Positions 17,470-27,211 of a DNA stretch of 64,000 nucleotides are shown here, piece by piece. Position numbers and translations under genes: made by a program. Origin of the DNA: CAWJKP01 sp963843465 (lineage in GTDB: Bacteria; Planctomycetota; Planctomycetia; Pirellulales; Thermoguttaceae); assembly GCA_963843465.1 (NCBI GenBank), contig CAWJKP010000006.1, positions 248,001 to 312,000 on the forward strand. The letters run 5' to 3'. The notes under the pieces are model-generated. The model ran no database searches, had not been told where the DNA came from, and worked only from the letters and a program-made list of their open reading frames with translations. Numbering within the stretch: position 1 is the stretch's first letter; each line of letters begins with the position of its first letter.

Positions 17470-18410
17470 AGTTGATTTTCGACACCGACGTGGGCAACGA
17501 CGTCGACGACGCCATGGCGCTGGCCATGATCCACGCCCTCCAGAGCCGCGGCGAGTGCGAGTTGTTGGCGGTGACGATCACCAAGGACAATCCTTATGCC
17601 GCGGCCTTCATCGACCTGATGAACACCTTCTATGGCCGGCCGGAAATTCCCATTGGCGTGGTCCGCAAGGGGGTCACGCCCGACGACGGCAAGTACCTCC
17701 GCAAGGTCGCCACCGCGGAAGACAACGGCCGGCTTCGCTACCCGCACAAACTCCAAAGCGGCAACGACGCCCGCGAGGCCACGGGTCTTTTGCGGGAGGT
17801 GCTGGCGAAGCAGGCGGATCGGTCGGTGGTGATCATCCAGGTCGGCTTCTCGACGAACCTGGTGCGGCTCTTGGCCTCGGGGCCGGACGAGCACTGGCCG
17901 TTGGGCGGCACGGACCTGGTCCGGCAAAAGGTCCGGTTACTGTCGGCAATGGCCGGCGGATACACGCCTGGGGCGGTCCAGAAGCGATTCAAGGAGTACA
18001 ACATCGTCACCGACCTGGCTTCCTCCCGCAAGCTGTTCGACCAGTGGCCCACAGCCATCGTGGCCAGCGGTTTCGAGGTCGGCATCGCCATCCAGCACCC
18101 CGGCCGGAGCATGCAGGAGGACTATCGCTACACCGCCCATCACCCGCTGCAGGAGGCCTACGCCTTGTATCGCGGGCTAAAGAACGACCAACCGACGTGG
18201 GACCTGACGAGCACGCTCTACGCGATCCGGCCCGATCGCGACTATTTCCAGCTCTCCGAGCCCGGCAAGATCCTGGTCGATGCCGAGGGCGTGACCAGCT
18301 TCCAGGCCGATCCCCAGGGACTGCACCGGTTCCTCAAGGTCAGTGCCGAGCAGATCATCCGCGTCCGCGAGGCGCAGGCGATGCTTTGCAGCCAGCCCAA
18401 CAAGCAGTAG
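17466..18410 (+). CDS. Inosine/uridine-preferring nucleoside hydrolase (probably secreted; N-terminus frameshifted)
   Basis: About 314 residues from GTG 17466. Catalytic family: nucleosides to base plus ribose, with Ca2+ held by the DTDVGNDVDDAMAL cluster at the N-terminus (family consensus DTDPGxDDAxAL). The family's C-terminal region is recognisable through FEVGIAIQHPG, with an Asp further on (RPDRDYF) as candidate remaining calcium ligand. If the upstream signal peptide is rejoined by a one-base correction, the enzyme is exported. The TAG stop is supplied by the GTAG of the palindrome pair that follows. Confidence 0.8.
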   Translation: MKLIFDTDVGNDVDDAMALAMIHALQSRGECELLAVTITKDNPYAAAFIDLMNTFYGRPEIPIGVVRKGVTPDDGKYLRKVATAEDNGRLRYPHKLQSGNDAREATGLLREVLAKQADRSVVIIQVGFSTNLVRLLASGPDEHWPLGGTDLVRQKVRLLSAMAGGYTPGAVQKRFKEYNIVTDLASSRKLFDQWPTAIVASGFEVGIAIQHPGRSMQEDYRYTAHHPLQEAYALYRGLKNDQPTWDLTSTLYAIRPDRDYFQLSEPGKILVDAEGVTSFQADPQGLHRFLKVSAEQIIRVREAQAMLCSQPNKQ

Positions 18411-18466
18411 GTCCTGCCTGCCGGGCAGGACTTCGCTTGTCCCGCTCGGCAAGCGGGACCTGCTAC
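18407..18466. repeat. GTAG palindrome pair filling a convergent intergenic gap
   Basis: GTAGGTCCTGCC-tgcc-GGGCAGGAC at 18407-18431 and its inverse type ending CGGGACCTGCTAC at 18439-18466. The outer GTAG on each side provides the TAG stop codon of the flanking gene (plus strand at 18410, minus strand at 18463). Confidence 0.8.
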
Positions 18467-20172
18467 GCGGCACGGCGCAGCGTGTACTGTCCTTCCACAA
18501 CCCTGGGCTGCCCGATGGGCGTCAGGGCCAGGTCGGTATAGGCGTCGCTGCGGGGGTCACGTTCGATCTGCCTGCAGATCCGGTCCAACTCCAAGTAATA
18601 CTTTGCGAACGAAAGGTACTTGGCACAGGCCTCCCCGATGCAACGAGGATAGAAGAGCAACGGGTTCTCGCGGGGCAGACCGGGCCGCCGCGTGGTGCGA
18701 ACCGTGCGTCGGTAGAGACCGCCCTGCATGGGGTGGAGCCGCTCGAAGCGGTGGCTGCCGTAGTAGGAGAGGATTGCCGCCGCCGTGCGGCGGACGCCCG
18801 CACCGCCGGCCCGGGCGCGGCGCAGAAGCGTCCGCACGTGCTCGGGCGTGTAGTAGAGGTGCCAGGCCCGGTCGTAGATCTCCTGCCACTCGTCGGGCGT
18901 CATGCGGCCGTGCGCGGTGGTGACGTGCTGGCCGTCATAGTTGTTCATGTCCGAATCCATGGGCACTCCCCGCTCGTAAAGCGACTTGTGGTCGGCGGAG
19001 CCCGGCAACGGGGTAAGAATCATGAACTCCAGCACGTCGATGGGCAGTTCTTCTTGGATGATGCGGATGTCGCGCTCGATCGACTGGGGCGTGTCGGCCG
19101 GCAGGCCGAGGATGTAGCCGCCGACGGTCAGCATGTGGCGGCTCCGCCATGCCTGGAGCATGGTGCGGTATTGGCCCACGTTGTTCTGCCGCTTGTTGGC
19201 CGCCCGAAGGTTCTCGGCGTTGATGCTCTCCAGGCCGATGAAGACGCGGGTGCAGCCGGCCTGGGCGGCCTTTTCCACGAAGTTGGGGATCTTGTGGGCC
19301 TGCGCGTCGACTTGGATCATGATTTTCAAGCGGACTGCTTCGTCTTCACCGATCGCGATCAGGCGGTCGAAGATCGCCTCCCAGTTCTTGTTGCGGGCCA
19401 TGTTGTCGTCGGTGATGAAGAACCGCCGGGCGCCGTTGGCCAGGTTCGCCCGGACCACGCGTTCGACGTCGTCGGCGTCGCGGAACCGCGACTTGCGACC
19501 CTGGACGTTGATGATCGTGCAGAAACTGCAATCGAAGGGACAGCCGCGGCCGGCGTCGAAGGGAGCGAAGTAGACGTATTTTCGTGATACGTCCAGCGGC
19601 AACAGCGGCGTCGGGTGACCCTGGAGGGAGGGCAGATCCCCAAGGTAGTTGTAGACCGGTTTCATCGCTCCGGCATAGGCGTCGCGAAGCAGCCCCTCCA
19701 TCCGCCCTTCCGCCTCGCCGGCGAAAAGCGTCACGCCCAGCTCCTGAATCGCCTTGATCTCTTCCGGGACCTGGGAGAGCATGGCCAGGCTGCCGCTGAC
19801 GTGAAAGCCGCCGATGGCTACCGGGATTCCGGCCTGGCGGAACTCCCGGGCGAAGTCGGCGGCGCGGGGGAACTGGTTCGACTGCACACCCGCCAGCATC
19901 ACCAGCCCGCACCCCTGGTTCCTCTGGATGCGGCGGATGATCTTCTTGGTGGGAACGATCGTATGGCATTCCTCATAGGCGTTGACCACGATCTCGACAT
20001 TCTCGCCCAGGACCCTGCGGGAGCGGGCGTCGCAGACCAGGGCGTAGACGCAGGCCAACGAGTTGGAGGCGACGAACGCGCGGAACCACTGGATCACGTA
20101 GCCGCCGTCGTCGTAGTGCGACGGCTTGATGATCTCGACGAAAAACTTTGCGCTTTCCGCGCGGCGACTCAT
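18463..20172 (-). CDS. B12-binding domain radical SAM protein
   Basis: 569 residues from ATG 20172, with GGAGA eight bases upstream; a longer GTG start at 20187 is less likely. N-terminal cobalamin-binding-like Rossmann region (about 60-165, LAGVQSNQFPRA and IGGFHVSG), then the radical SAM core with cysteines 211, 215 and 218 (CPFDCSFC) binding the 4Fe-4S cluster. The pair GYILGLPADTPQ and ILTPLPGSADH are usual radical SAM/B12 signatures. Such proteins methylate or rearrange lipid, antibiotic or cofactor precursors; the substrate is unknown. No pathway genes adjoin. Confidence 0.85.
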   Translation of the reverse strand: MSRRAESAKFFVEIIKPSHYDDGGYVIQWFRAFVASNSLACVYALVCDARSRRVLGENVEIVVNAYEECHTIVPTKKIIRRIQRNQGCGLVMLAGVQSNQFPRAADFAREFRQAGIPVAIGGFHVSGSLAMLSQVPEEIKAIQELGVTLFAGEAEGRMEGLLRDAYAGAMKPVYNYLGDLPSLQGHPTPLLPLDVSRKYVYFAPFDAGRGCPFDCSFCTIINVQGRKSRFRDADDVERVVRANLANGARRFFITDDNMARNKNWEAIFDRLIAIGEDEAVRLKIMIQVDAQAHKIPNFVEKAAQAGCTRVFIGLESINAENLRAANKRQNNVGQYRTMLQAWRSRHMLTVGGYILGLPADTPQSIERDIRIIQEELPIDVLEFMILTPLPGSADHKSLYERGVPMDSDMNNYDGQHVTTAHGRMTPDEWQEIYDRAWHLYYTPEHVRTLLRRARAGGAGVRRTAAAILSYYGSHRFERLHPMQGGLYRRTVRTTRRPGLPRENPLLFYPRCIGEACAKYLSFAKYYLELDRICRQIERDPRSDAYTDLALTPIGQPRVVEGQYTLRRAA

Positions 20173-20394
20173 AAATGTTCTCCTCACATCAGGCCCTCTG
20201 GCGTGAAGGGGAGAAGATAATCATCCTGGCCGGAAAGAGCTAGGTCGAAATAGCCGTCCTCGCAAGATTCACGCCGTCCGATGCTCCACTCTTGCCGTTT
20301 ATGCCAGTTTGCCCAGTCGTCTCGCTTGACACTTACCGCCCGATAAGCTTTGCTTCTCTTGGTGGGCAGTGGAGAAGCTGCGAGCCTCCTAAGA

Positions 20395-21939
20395 ATGAGT
20401 TCTTCACGTCGTTTGCTTCCACAAGGTGTTGCGGCCTTGATACTTACCGCGTTGGTTGGCGTGCCGGCCTCGGACCTTTGGGCGGCGACGGGCCGGCTGG
20501 AGATCACCGTAGTTGACAAGGATACCCGCAAGCCCATCCCCTGCCGTATGCATCTCAAGAGGGCCAACGGAAAGCCGTGGAAGGCGGAGCGAATGCCCTT
20601 CTGGCAGGACCATTTCGTCTTTCCCGGCGATATCACTCTCAAGCTGCCCCTGGGCGGCTACACCTTTGTCCTTGAACGGGGTATCGAATACGTCGATTGC
20701 AGCGGCAATTTCACCATCAACAACTTCGCCGACGACTCGAAGCAGGTCGAACTGCGGCGCTTCGTCGACATGTCGAAGGAGGGCTGGTGGTCCGGCGACC
20801 TGGAGGTCCACCGGCCGCCCAGCGACATCCAACTTTTGATGGAGGCCGACGACCTGCACGTCGTGCCGCTGGCCACCTGGTGGAACGACAAGAGCGACTG
20901 GACCGACAAGCCCTCGCCCAAGACCCTGCTTCTTTCCTTCGACGGCGACCGTTACTGCCAGATCATGTCCGGCGGGCAGCAACGGGCCGGCGGCACGCTG
21001 TTGCTGTTGAACCTGGCCGCCCCGCTCTTGCTGGGCGACGCCGGTCCCGAGTATCCTTCGCCGGTGACCTTCATCGACAAGGCCCGGGAAACTCCCCAAG
21101 CCTGGGTCGATCTCAGCCGGCCCTACTGGTGGGACCTGCCGATGCTGGTGGCCAACCACCGGATCGACTCCATCCAGATCGCCAACGGCCAGCTCTGCCG
21201 CGATCGGGCGATCGCCAACGAGAACGGCGGGAAGGCCCGCAACCTCAAGACCTATCCCGGCGTGCCGGGTGAGGGCGAGTGGTCGCAAGCGATCTATTTT
21301 TCCCTCTTGAACTGCGGCATTCGCCTGCCGCCCAGCGCCGGCAGCGGGTCGGGGATCGCTCCCAATCCCGTGGGCTACAACCGGATGTATGTCCACCTCG
21401 ACGGCGAGTTCAGCTACGAGAAATGGTGGGAGAACTTCCGTGCCGGCCAGGTCACGATCACCAACGGCCCCTTGCTGCGGCCGAACGTGGAAGGCCAGAT
21501 GCCCGGCTACGTCTTCCAGGGCGAGACCGGAAAGACGCTGGAGTTGGAAATCGGCCTGACGCTCTCCACCCGCGACCCCATCAGCTACCTCGACCTGATC
21601 AAGGATGGGCAGGTCGTCGCCTCGGTGCGGGTCGAGGAGTTCGTCAAGAGCCACAAACTACCGACGATGAAGTTCGACCATAGCGGCTGGTTCCTGATCC
21701 GCGCTGCGGCCGACGTGCCATCGACCTATCGTTTCGGCATGACGGCCCCCTACTTCGTCGAGTTCGACTACCAACCGCGGATCAGCAAACGTGCGGTGCA
21801 GTTCTTCCTCGACTGGGTCTACGAGCGTGCCCGGCAGATCGAGCTGGCCGATCCAGCCCAGCGGGCCGCCGTGCTGGAGTATCACCGCAAGGCCCGCGAA
21901 TTCTGGCAAGACTTGCTGAAAAAGTCCAATGCCGACTAG
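20395..21939 (+). CDS. CehA/McbA-like secreted metallohydrolase
   Basis: 514 residues from ATG 20395; a signal peptide (about 6-28, ending WAA-TG) sits at that start. The mature protein opens with a carboxypeptidase-regulatory-like beta domain (RLEITVVDKDTRKPIPCRM), followed by a PHP-like domain resembling the CehA/McbA family. A GDLEVHRPP segment sits where a metal-binding DxHxH is expected, keeping only one histidine, so metal binding may be impaired. The phrase PMLVANHRIDSIQIAN is family-typical. Function unproven; probably extracellular. Confidence 0.68.
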   Translation: MSSSRRLLPQGVAALILTALVGVPASDLWAATGRLEITVVDKDTRKPIPCRMHLKRANGKPWKAERMPFWQDHFVFPGDITLKLPLGGYTFVLERGIEYVDCSGNFTINNFADDSKQVELRRFVDMSKEGWWSGDLEVHRPPSDIQLLMEADDLHVVPLATWWNDKSDWTDKPSPKTLLLSFDGDRYCQIMSGGQQRAGGTLLLLNLAAPLLLGDAGPEYPSPVTFIDKARETPQAWVDLSRPYWWDLPMLVANHRIDSIQIANGQLCRDRAIANENGGKARNLKTYPGVPGEGEWSQAIYFSLLNCGIRLPPSAGSGSGIAPNPVGYNRMYVHLDGEFSYEKWWENFRAGQVTITNGPLLRPNVEGQMPGYVFQGETGKTLELEIGLTLSTRDPISYLDLIKDGQVVASVRVEEFVKSHKLPTMKFDHSGWFLIRAAADVPSTYRFGMTAPYFVEFDYQPRISKRAVQFFLDWVYERARQIELADPAQRAAVLEYHRKAREFWQDLLKKSNAD

Positions 21940-22031
21940 GCGGATCTTGCAGATGGCTGGTGGGCTGGCTAATATGGCACGGTATTGGTCGAGTCTTCAA
22001 TCACCCCTCTTTTGGTAAGGGAGTCCCCTCC

Positions 22032-22607
22032 ATGAGACGATTCCGCATTGAGTTGGCCGCGGCCGCGGCGGCCTTGGCGTTGACCCTCGTCCTGGTCAGC
22101 AGCCGGACAGCGCCGGCGGCCGACGCCGGTTCGACCCAGAAACCGGCCGCGGCGCATACGGCGGCGGCGGGCACTTTGCAGCCCTCGTCGGCCGACTCCA
22201 CCCCGGCCGACCAACCGGACAAAACGAAGAAAGCCAAGCGGCGCGGCGGCGACCATTTGCCCCTCTACTACAAGGGCGTGGTGACCGACGATCAGAAAAA
22301 GCAGATCTACGCGATTCAGGACGAGTACCAGCCCAAGCTGAACGCCCTGAAGGAGCAGTTGAAGACGCTCACCGCGGAACGCGACGCCAAACTCGACGCC
22401 CTGCTCACCGCCGACCAAAAGACCAAGGTCGAGGCCAAGCGGGCCGAGGCACAAGCCAAGCGGGCCGAGGCACGAGCCAAGCGGGCGGAGGCCAAAACCA
22501 AGCGGGCCGACGAGAAGGAGAGCCGGGGCAAGAGTGCCAAGCACATCGCCACGCCTTCGAAGGAGGCACCCGTCGAAAAGCCGGGTGACGAGGCTCCGTC
22601 CAAGTGA
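22032..22607 (+). CDS. Secreted Spy/LTXXQ-like helical protein with charged repeats
   Basis: 191 residues from ATG 22032 with a signal peptide (7-30). After a Thr/Ala/Pro linker comes a helical region, YYKGVVTDDQKKQIYAIQDEYQPKL, that resembles the LTxxQ zinc/heat-stress periplasmic family. An RAEA(Q/R/K)AK tandem repeat occupies about residues 137-165, and the tail is low complexity. It probably acts as a periplasmic binding or chaperone-like protein. The Lys/Glu-rich repeats encode a predicted single alpha-helix. Confidence 0.65.
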   Translation: MRRFRIELAAAAAALALTLVLVSSRTAPAADAGSTQKPAAAHTAAAGTLQPSSADSTPADQPDKTKKAKRRGGDHLPLYYKGVVTDDQKKQIYAIQDEYQPKLNALKEQLKTLTAERDAKLDALLTADQKTKVEAKRAEAQAKRAEARAKRAEAKTKRADEKESRGKSAKHIATPSKEAPVEKPGDEAPSK

Positions 22608-22741
22608 CGGGCAGTCTTGTAAACCTTACAAAGAAGACTCGGATCTGACGAGATCTTGCAACCGTTACAAACGGGCCATTCCTCGCCTGGAAGGTCCGCC
22701 GCCTGGAACAATTCTCCTGTAAGAGTTTGCTGTAAAACAAC

Positions 22742-22960
22742 TTCTGGCGTTTCCGCCAGATTCGTGCGTGCAGCTCACCAGCTCTTGGCACGCCAGGTGC
22801 ATTGCTCAACGACCGTGGCCGGCATGGTCGGCCATCGACGAAGCCCGGCGACCCCAGCCGGGCCGAAGATCATCCGAGTCAAGACGTGAATCTAAGGCAT
22901 GTTTCGCCGCAAACCGGCGACCAGGGAGACCCGATCCGGGAGAGCCGGCTTTTCACGTTC
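22742..22960 (+). ncRNA. Candidate structured RNA or leader (unassigned)
   Basis: Several perfect short hairpins follow each other: TCTGGCG/CGCCAGA (22743-22760), TGGCCG/CGGCCA (22816-22834), GCCCGGC/GCCGGGC (22843-22863) and CGCCG/CGGCG (22905-22919). No coding potential was recognised here, and it does not match a riboswitch consensus I know. It lies upstream of, and on the same strand as, the cytochrome gene. Confidence 0.3.
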
Positions 22961-22969
22961 CAAGGGCCT

Positions 22970-23003
22970 GGGTGGCCCGATAGCAGGGGCTATCGGGCCA
23001 CCC
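22970..23003. repeat. Perfect 14-bp palindrome (GGGTGGCCCGATAG)
   Basis: Arms at 22970-22983 and 22990-23003 with a 6-base loop. It could act as a hairpin in the leader, but lacks GTAG and a U-tract. Confidence 0.65.
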
Positions 23004-23087
23004 GCGTCTGAAGGCCAAGTTGCTTGACGCTGGGACTCGGCGGGTGATAGCATCAGCTTCCAGGGATGCTTCTTCCGAGGACCAGAT

Positions 23088-23750
23088 ATGAGATTCGTTG
23101 GCGGCGTGTTGTGGTCGGCATTGGCGTTGGTCGTCCTGATCGGAGTGGCGGGGATCTTCGGCGCCCGGGGAGCGGCAGGGCCGCTCGAGGCGGGAGAGCC
23201 GACGACACCGAAGGCAGCGCCGCTGCCGGAGTTGAAGGTCGATAAAGGGGCGCCGCTGCTCTTGGATTCGCTGCCGGATGCCAAGCCGGAAAAGACGCCC
23301 GACGAAGGGCCCGTGGCGGACAACAGCGCCTGCTACTGCTGCCATCGCAACTACGAGGAAGAGGCGATGGTCCAGGAGCACGCCAAGGCCAACGTCGGCT
23401 GCGTGAAGTGCCATGGGGAGTCGATCGCCCACCGCAACGACGAGGACAACATCACCCCGCCGGACGTGATCTACGCCAGCGATCAGATCGAGAAGGCCTG
23501 CCAGCAGTGCCACGATACGCACGATGCGCCGGCCAGGAAGGTAATCGCGGTCTGGCAGCAGAAGTGCCCGGCCAAGACCCACGTCGAGGACCTGCTCTGC
23601 ACCGACTGCCACGGCGACCACCGGCTGAAGATTCGCACGGTGCGGTGGGACAAGCACACGCGGAAGCTGATTGCCGACGTCGCCAAGATCCGCATGAGCA
23701 TCGATGGCACGCAGCGGCCGGTCTCACCCGCCAAGAAAGGGCCGGGCTGA
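23088..23750 (+). CDS. Tetraheme cytochrome c family protein
   Basis: 220 residues with an N-terminal membrane anchor or signal segment (7-25). Four heme-binding CxxCH motifs occur at 82-86 (CYCCH), 105-109 (CVKCH), 138-142 (CQQCH) and 171-175 (CTDCH), with further His residues available as distal ligands. It resembles the NapC/NrfH or cytochrome c3-like class. It acts outside the cytoplasmic membrane in electron transfer. No reductase is adjacent, so its redox partner is unknown. Confidence 0.88.
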   Translation: MRFVGGVLWSALALVVLIGVAGIFGARGAAGPLEAGEPTTPKAAPLPELKVDKGAPLLLDSLPDAKPEKTPDEGPVADNSACYCCHRNYEEEAMVQEHAKANVGCVKCHGESIAHRNDEDNITPPDVIYASDQIEKACQQCHDTHDAPARKVIAVWQQKCPAKTHVEDLLCTDCHGDHRLKIRTVRWDKHTRKLIADVAKIRMSIDGTQRPVSPAKKGPG

Positions 23751-23754
23751 GGAC

Positions 23755-23840
23755 GTAGGTTGGGCATTCCTGCCCGACCTGAACGACCTCCTGCAAGACG
23801 AGAACTAATTCGCAACGACCGGCAAGAATGCCCGTCCTAC
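23755..23840. repeat. GTAG palindrome pair (GTTGGGCA type)
   Basis: GTAGGTTGGGCATTCC unit at 23755-23780 and an inverse unit ending GCCCGTCCTAC at 23819-23840, 4 bases after the cytochrome stop. Confidence 0.75.
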
Positions 23841-23856
23841 GACCGTCTTGCTTAAG

Positions 23857-25230
23857 TCAGTCCCACCACCAGCGTCCGGCGGGCAGGCTCACGGCGTTGC
23901 GGGCCTGATCGAGTTTGCCCTTTTCGTCCTGGAGCAAGTTCTCCGGCCTCAGGGCCGCGCGGGCCTCGATGTGTACGCCGCCGCCGATGGGCGTCATCAA
24001 GCGGCTGCCTTTCATGATCGCCGCCACGGTCGCCTCGACCTGCTGCGGCGCGTTGTAGGTCTCGACCGCCAGCCCCTTCTCGTTGGCCAGCAAGCCCAGG
24101 TCCCAGCCGGCCTTGGCGTAATAGCCCTGGTCCTGGATGAAGGCCGCCGAGACGGCCAGGTCGACGAGGTTCCGCAGCTCGGCGTAGACCGGCGACCTCT
24201 CGGCCAGGGCGGAATACTTCTGCGTAAAGCTCGTGGCAAAGGCCGTGCTGGCCATGTTCGCGCGGCCGGCCTGCTTCCGCTGGCCGCCGGCGTTGACCAC
24301 CTCGTCCTCGCCGACCAATTTGACGCCGTCGCCGACCAGTTCCATCGCCTGCTTGTCCTGGGTCACGCGGACGCACTTGTAGTCGGGGACGAAGTACCAG
24401 CGGAACAAGGCGTTGCGGGAGACCTGGGCCGGGCTGACCTTGTCGACGAAGGCGACCATCTTCACCGGCGGCCGTTCCAGGCCGATGCCGATGAGCTTCA
24501 TGCGGTAGTCGGCCTCGACCAGCACCTGGGCGAAGTGGGTCTTGGGCGACACTCCGATCACGCTCACCACCTGCATACCCAGCGCCGCGGGGAGGTTCTG
24601 GGTCACGTACTGGGCCACCATCTGTTCCTGTCCGGCCATGAAGTTGGAACCGGTGCTCTTGAGGAAGGCCTGCATGCGGGCCAGGCCTTCTTGGGTCGGG
24701 TCAATCGAGCAGCCGATCATCGCCACGCCGTTCTTGCCGGGCGGGTAAGCCCGCAGGGCCACCACCAGGTCTTGCAACTGCACCACGGGCCGGCCGGTGG
24801 TCAGGCCCACGATCCGGCCGCTGATGTCGTCCATCCAGCCTTCCGCCGGGCCGGCGATGACGATGTCGCGGCTGTCCGGGTAGAAGAAGACATAGCGGAC
24901 CCGCTGCAGACCCGCCAGGTAGCGCATCTCGTCGGTCGGCGCGCCTTGGGCGGCGCGGATCGCCTGCTCCAAGCGGGTCAAGGAGATTTTGCGAAGGCGG
25001 CTGAACTTCGCCACGTCGTGCGAGAGGGCAGCCAACGCCGCGGCGGCCCGTTGGCGATTGCCCTGGCCCGTGGGGTCGGTGAAGACCTGCCGGTGAACGA
25101 CTCCCTTGGCGTCGATGGCCACGCCGGCCAGGACCTGCGCGTCGGCCCGACGGACGGACCATCCGCCCAGCATGGCGGCAACGGCCACGAGCAACAACAC
25201 CTTCCGGTAGGCGACGGCTTGCCAACGCAT
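23857..25230 (-). CDS. Secreted DUF1598-type protein
   Basis: 457 residues from ATG 25230, preceded by GGGAG and giving a signal peptide (10-31, ending RADA-QV). The sequence matches the planctomycete DUF1598 family: VLAGVAIDAKGVV at the mature start, RYVFFYPDSRDIVIAGPAEGW in the middle and FRWYFVPDYKCVRV later. Function is unknown; the predicted fold is mixed alpha/beta. Alternative longer starts at 25257 or 25455 would lose the signal. It converges with the cytochrome across a palindrome pair. Confidence 0.78.
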   Translation of the reverse strand: MRWQAVAYRKVLLLVAVAAMLGGWSVRRADAQVLAGVAIDAKGVVHRQVFTDPTGQGNRQRAAAALAALSHDVAKFSRLRKISLTRLEQAIRAAQGAPTDEMRYLAGLQRVRYVFFYPDSRDIVIAGPAEGWMDDISGRIVGLTTGRPVVQLQDLVVALRAYPPGKNGVAMIGCSIDPTQEGLARMQAFLKSTGSNFMAGQEQMVAQYVTQNLPAALGMQVVSVIGVSPKTHFAQVLVEADYRMKLIGIGLERPPVKMVAFVDKVSPAQVSRNALFRWYFVPDYKCVRVTQDKQAMELVGDGVKLVGEDEVVNAGGQRKQAGRANMASTAFATSFTQKYSALAERSPVYAELRNLVDLAVSAAFIQDQGYYAKAGWDLGLLANEKGLAVETYNAPQQVEATVAAIMKGSRLMTPIGGGVHIEARAALRPENLLQDEKGKLDQARNAVSLPAGRWWWD

Positions 25231-25557
25231 GAGCGGAATCTCCCTGTACACGAACATTGTCCGGGCGCTCCCGGCGCGATCGACCAAGCAGCCGCGAGGG
25301 GAGCGCAAAATTGACTTGGCTATAGGTGGCGCAATGACTCTGACGCAATGGTGCGCGTCGAGCCTCCCTATTGATCTTAGTTGGGCAAGTTGGGCAACGC
25401 AAGCAACCTTCCTTGGCTCTTGGCGGATGATGCCCGGTTTTTCGATCTGTGCCACCCAATGATACCCCCCTAGCGGTGGGAAATGGTCTGCGCGACACCC
25501 AGGAACCCGGATTATTCACGCCCCGCATGTCAACGGCCGAGAGCGTGCAATCGAAAA

Positions 25558-25610
25558 CGCGAAGCGTAAGCGAGGGTAAGTCCATTAGGCAGCCTCGCTT
25601 ACGCTTCGCG
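25558..25610. repeat. Inverted repeat (CGCGAAGCGTAAGCGAGG)
   Basis: Exact 18-bp arms at 25558-25575 and 25593-25610. A similar core to that at 957-1017, and both are adjacent to a GAATAATCCGG-type or GGATTATTCACG string. The rest of 25231-25812 shows nothing recognisable. Confidence 0.75.
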
Positions 25611-25812
25611 ATTACGATGCGGCCCTGAATAATTCCGGGCAATGCTCCTCACGCCGTCTGCCCGCGATAGCCCTGCTATCGGCCACGTGCGACGGCGCCA
25701 TTCTTCCTCGGACGGGCTCTGGTGGCTATGCTATTGGGGTGCGGGATGGCACGCCGCATGGTTCCGCCTGCGGCGGCCGGGTCTGACCCCACGACTTGCA
25801 AGGAGCGATCTG

Positions 25813-27067
25813 ATGGGAAATCGTGCGCGGCTCTTGGCGCAGGCCTCGATCGTGGGACTTGGCTTGATCTTGCTCCCTGGCGCCGTGGTGGCCGCGGAGG
25901 ACTGGCCGCAGTGGCGCGGACCGCGACGAGACGGCCAGTCCGCAGGCTTCATCGCTCCCAAGGTCTGGCCGAAACAACTCAAGCGGCAGTGGCGGGTGGA
26001 GATCGGCGAAGGACATGCCTCGCCGGTCGTGGCGATGGGTCGTGTCTTCGTGCTCGCAAGGCAGGACGACAAGGAAGTGGTCCGCGCGTTGGACCTGGCC
26101 GACGGCAAGCAACTCTGGTCGCAGAGCTATGCGGCTCCTTTTACCAGGAGCCTTTATGCGATGTCGCACGGCAAGGGCGCCAAGTCGACGCCCGCGGTGG
26201 CCGACGGCCGCTTGTTCACGCTGGGGATCGGCAACATCTTCTCCGCCTGGGACGCCCAAAGCGGCAGGCCGCTCTGGCAGCACGATTTCGCCAAGCGGTT
26301 CACCAGCCGCTCGATGCTCTACTACGGCACGGCCGATTCACCGCTGGTGACGCGGGACCTGGCCGTGGCCTACGTGGGCGGGCGGGGAGCCGGCGCTGGT
26401 GGCGCTGGACCCGGCCAGCGGCCGGACCCGCTGGGAATATACCGGCGACGGCGCCGCCTACGCCTCGCCGGTCCTGGCCGACATCCAGGGCGCGCCGCAG
26501 ATCATCACGCAATCGCAGACCGCCTGCATCGGCATCTCGCCCGCCGACGGCTCGCGGCTCTGGTCGATCCCCTTCTCTACGGCCTATGACCAGAACATTG
26601 TCACACCCGTCCTGTTGGGCGATCGGATCATCTTCTCGGGGCTCGACAAGGGGACCTTCGCCTACCGGCTCCAGAAGCGTCAAGGCCGCTGGTCGCCCGT
26701 GGAGGTCTGGCACAACGAAGAGGTCTCGATGTACATGAGCTCGCCGGTGGTCGTGGGCGAGCGGCTTTTCGGGCTGGCCAATCGCCGCCGGGGCCAGTTC
26801 TTTCTCCTGGACGGCGCGACCGGCAAGACGCTCTGGACCGGCGACGGCCGCATCGGCGAGAACGCCGCCATCCTCCGCGCCGGCGACGCGCTTTTGGCCC
26901 TGACTACCGGCTCGGAGCTTCTGGTGCTGAAGCCGGAGGGCGATGCCGTCAAGACCATCGCCCGTTACCAGGTGGCCGACACGCCCACCTGGGCCCATCC
27001 GGCCCTGGTCGGCAATACGATCCTCATCAAGGACCGCACGTCGGTCGCGGCGTGGATGGTGCAGTAG
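25813..27067 (+). pseudogene. PQQ-type beta-propeller protein, frameshifted
   Basis: ATG 25813 (AAGGAG seven bases upstream) starts a secreted BamB/PQQ-like propeller: signal peptide, then the family opening DWPQWRGPRRDGQS and repeated blades. At about 26376-26387 the frame breaks in GGGCGGGCGGGG; the continuation GEPALVALDPASGRTRW is in another frame and runs to the TAG at 27067. The joined product would be about 418 residues. This could be a one-base assembly error in a G-rich run, since both halves look intact. Such proteins are periplasmic or extracellular and non-catalytic, or quinoprotein dehydrogenase-like. Confidence 0.8.
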
Positions 27068-27211
27068 CCGAATGGGATGTGAAACTGCGTGCCGTCTGTC
27101 GGACACCGCTCCGTCGCAACCGTCTTGCAAATCGGTATTGTGCCGAATATACTTCCACTGGATATGGGCGGTAAAGTTGGTTAGCGGGCAGATCAAGCCA
27201 GGAGATAGTCG

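Noticed and set aside
23848..25314. 488-codon plus-strand open frame over the DUF1598 gene
   Set aside because: His/Val/Asp-rich shadow without homologous motifs; the minus-strand gene has a signal peptide and RBS.
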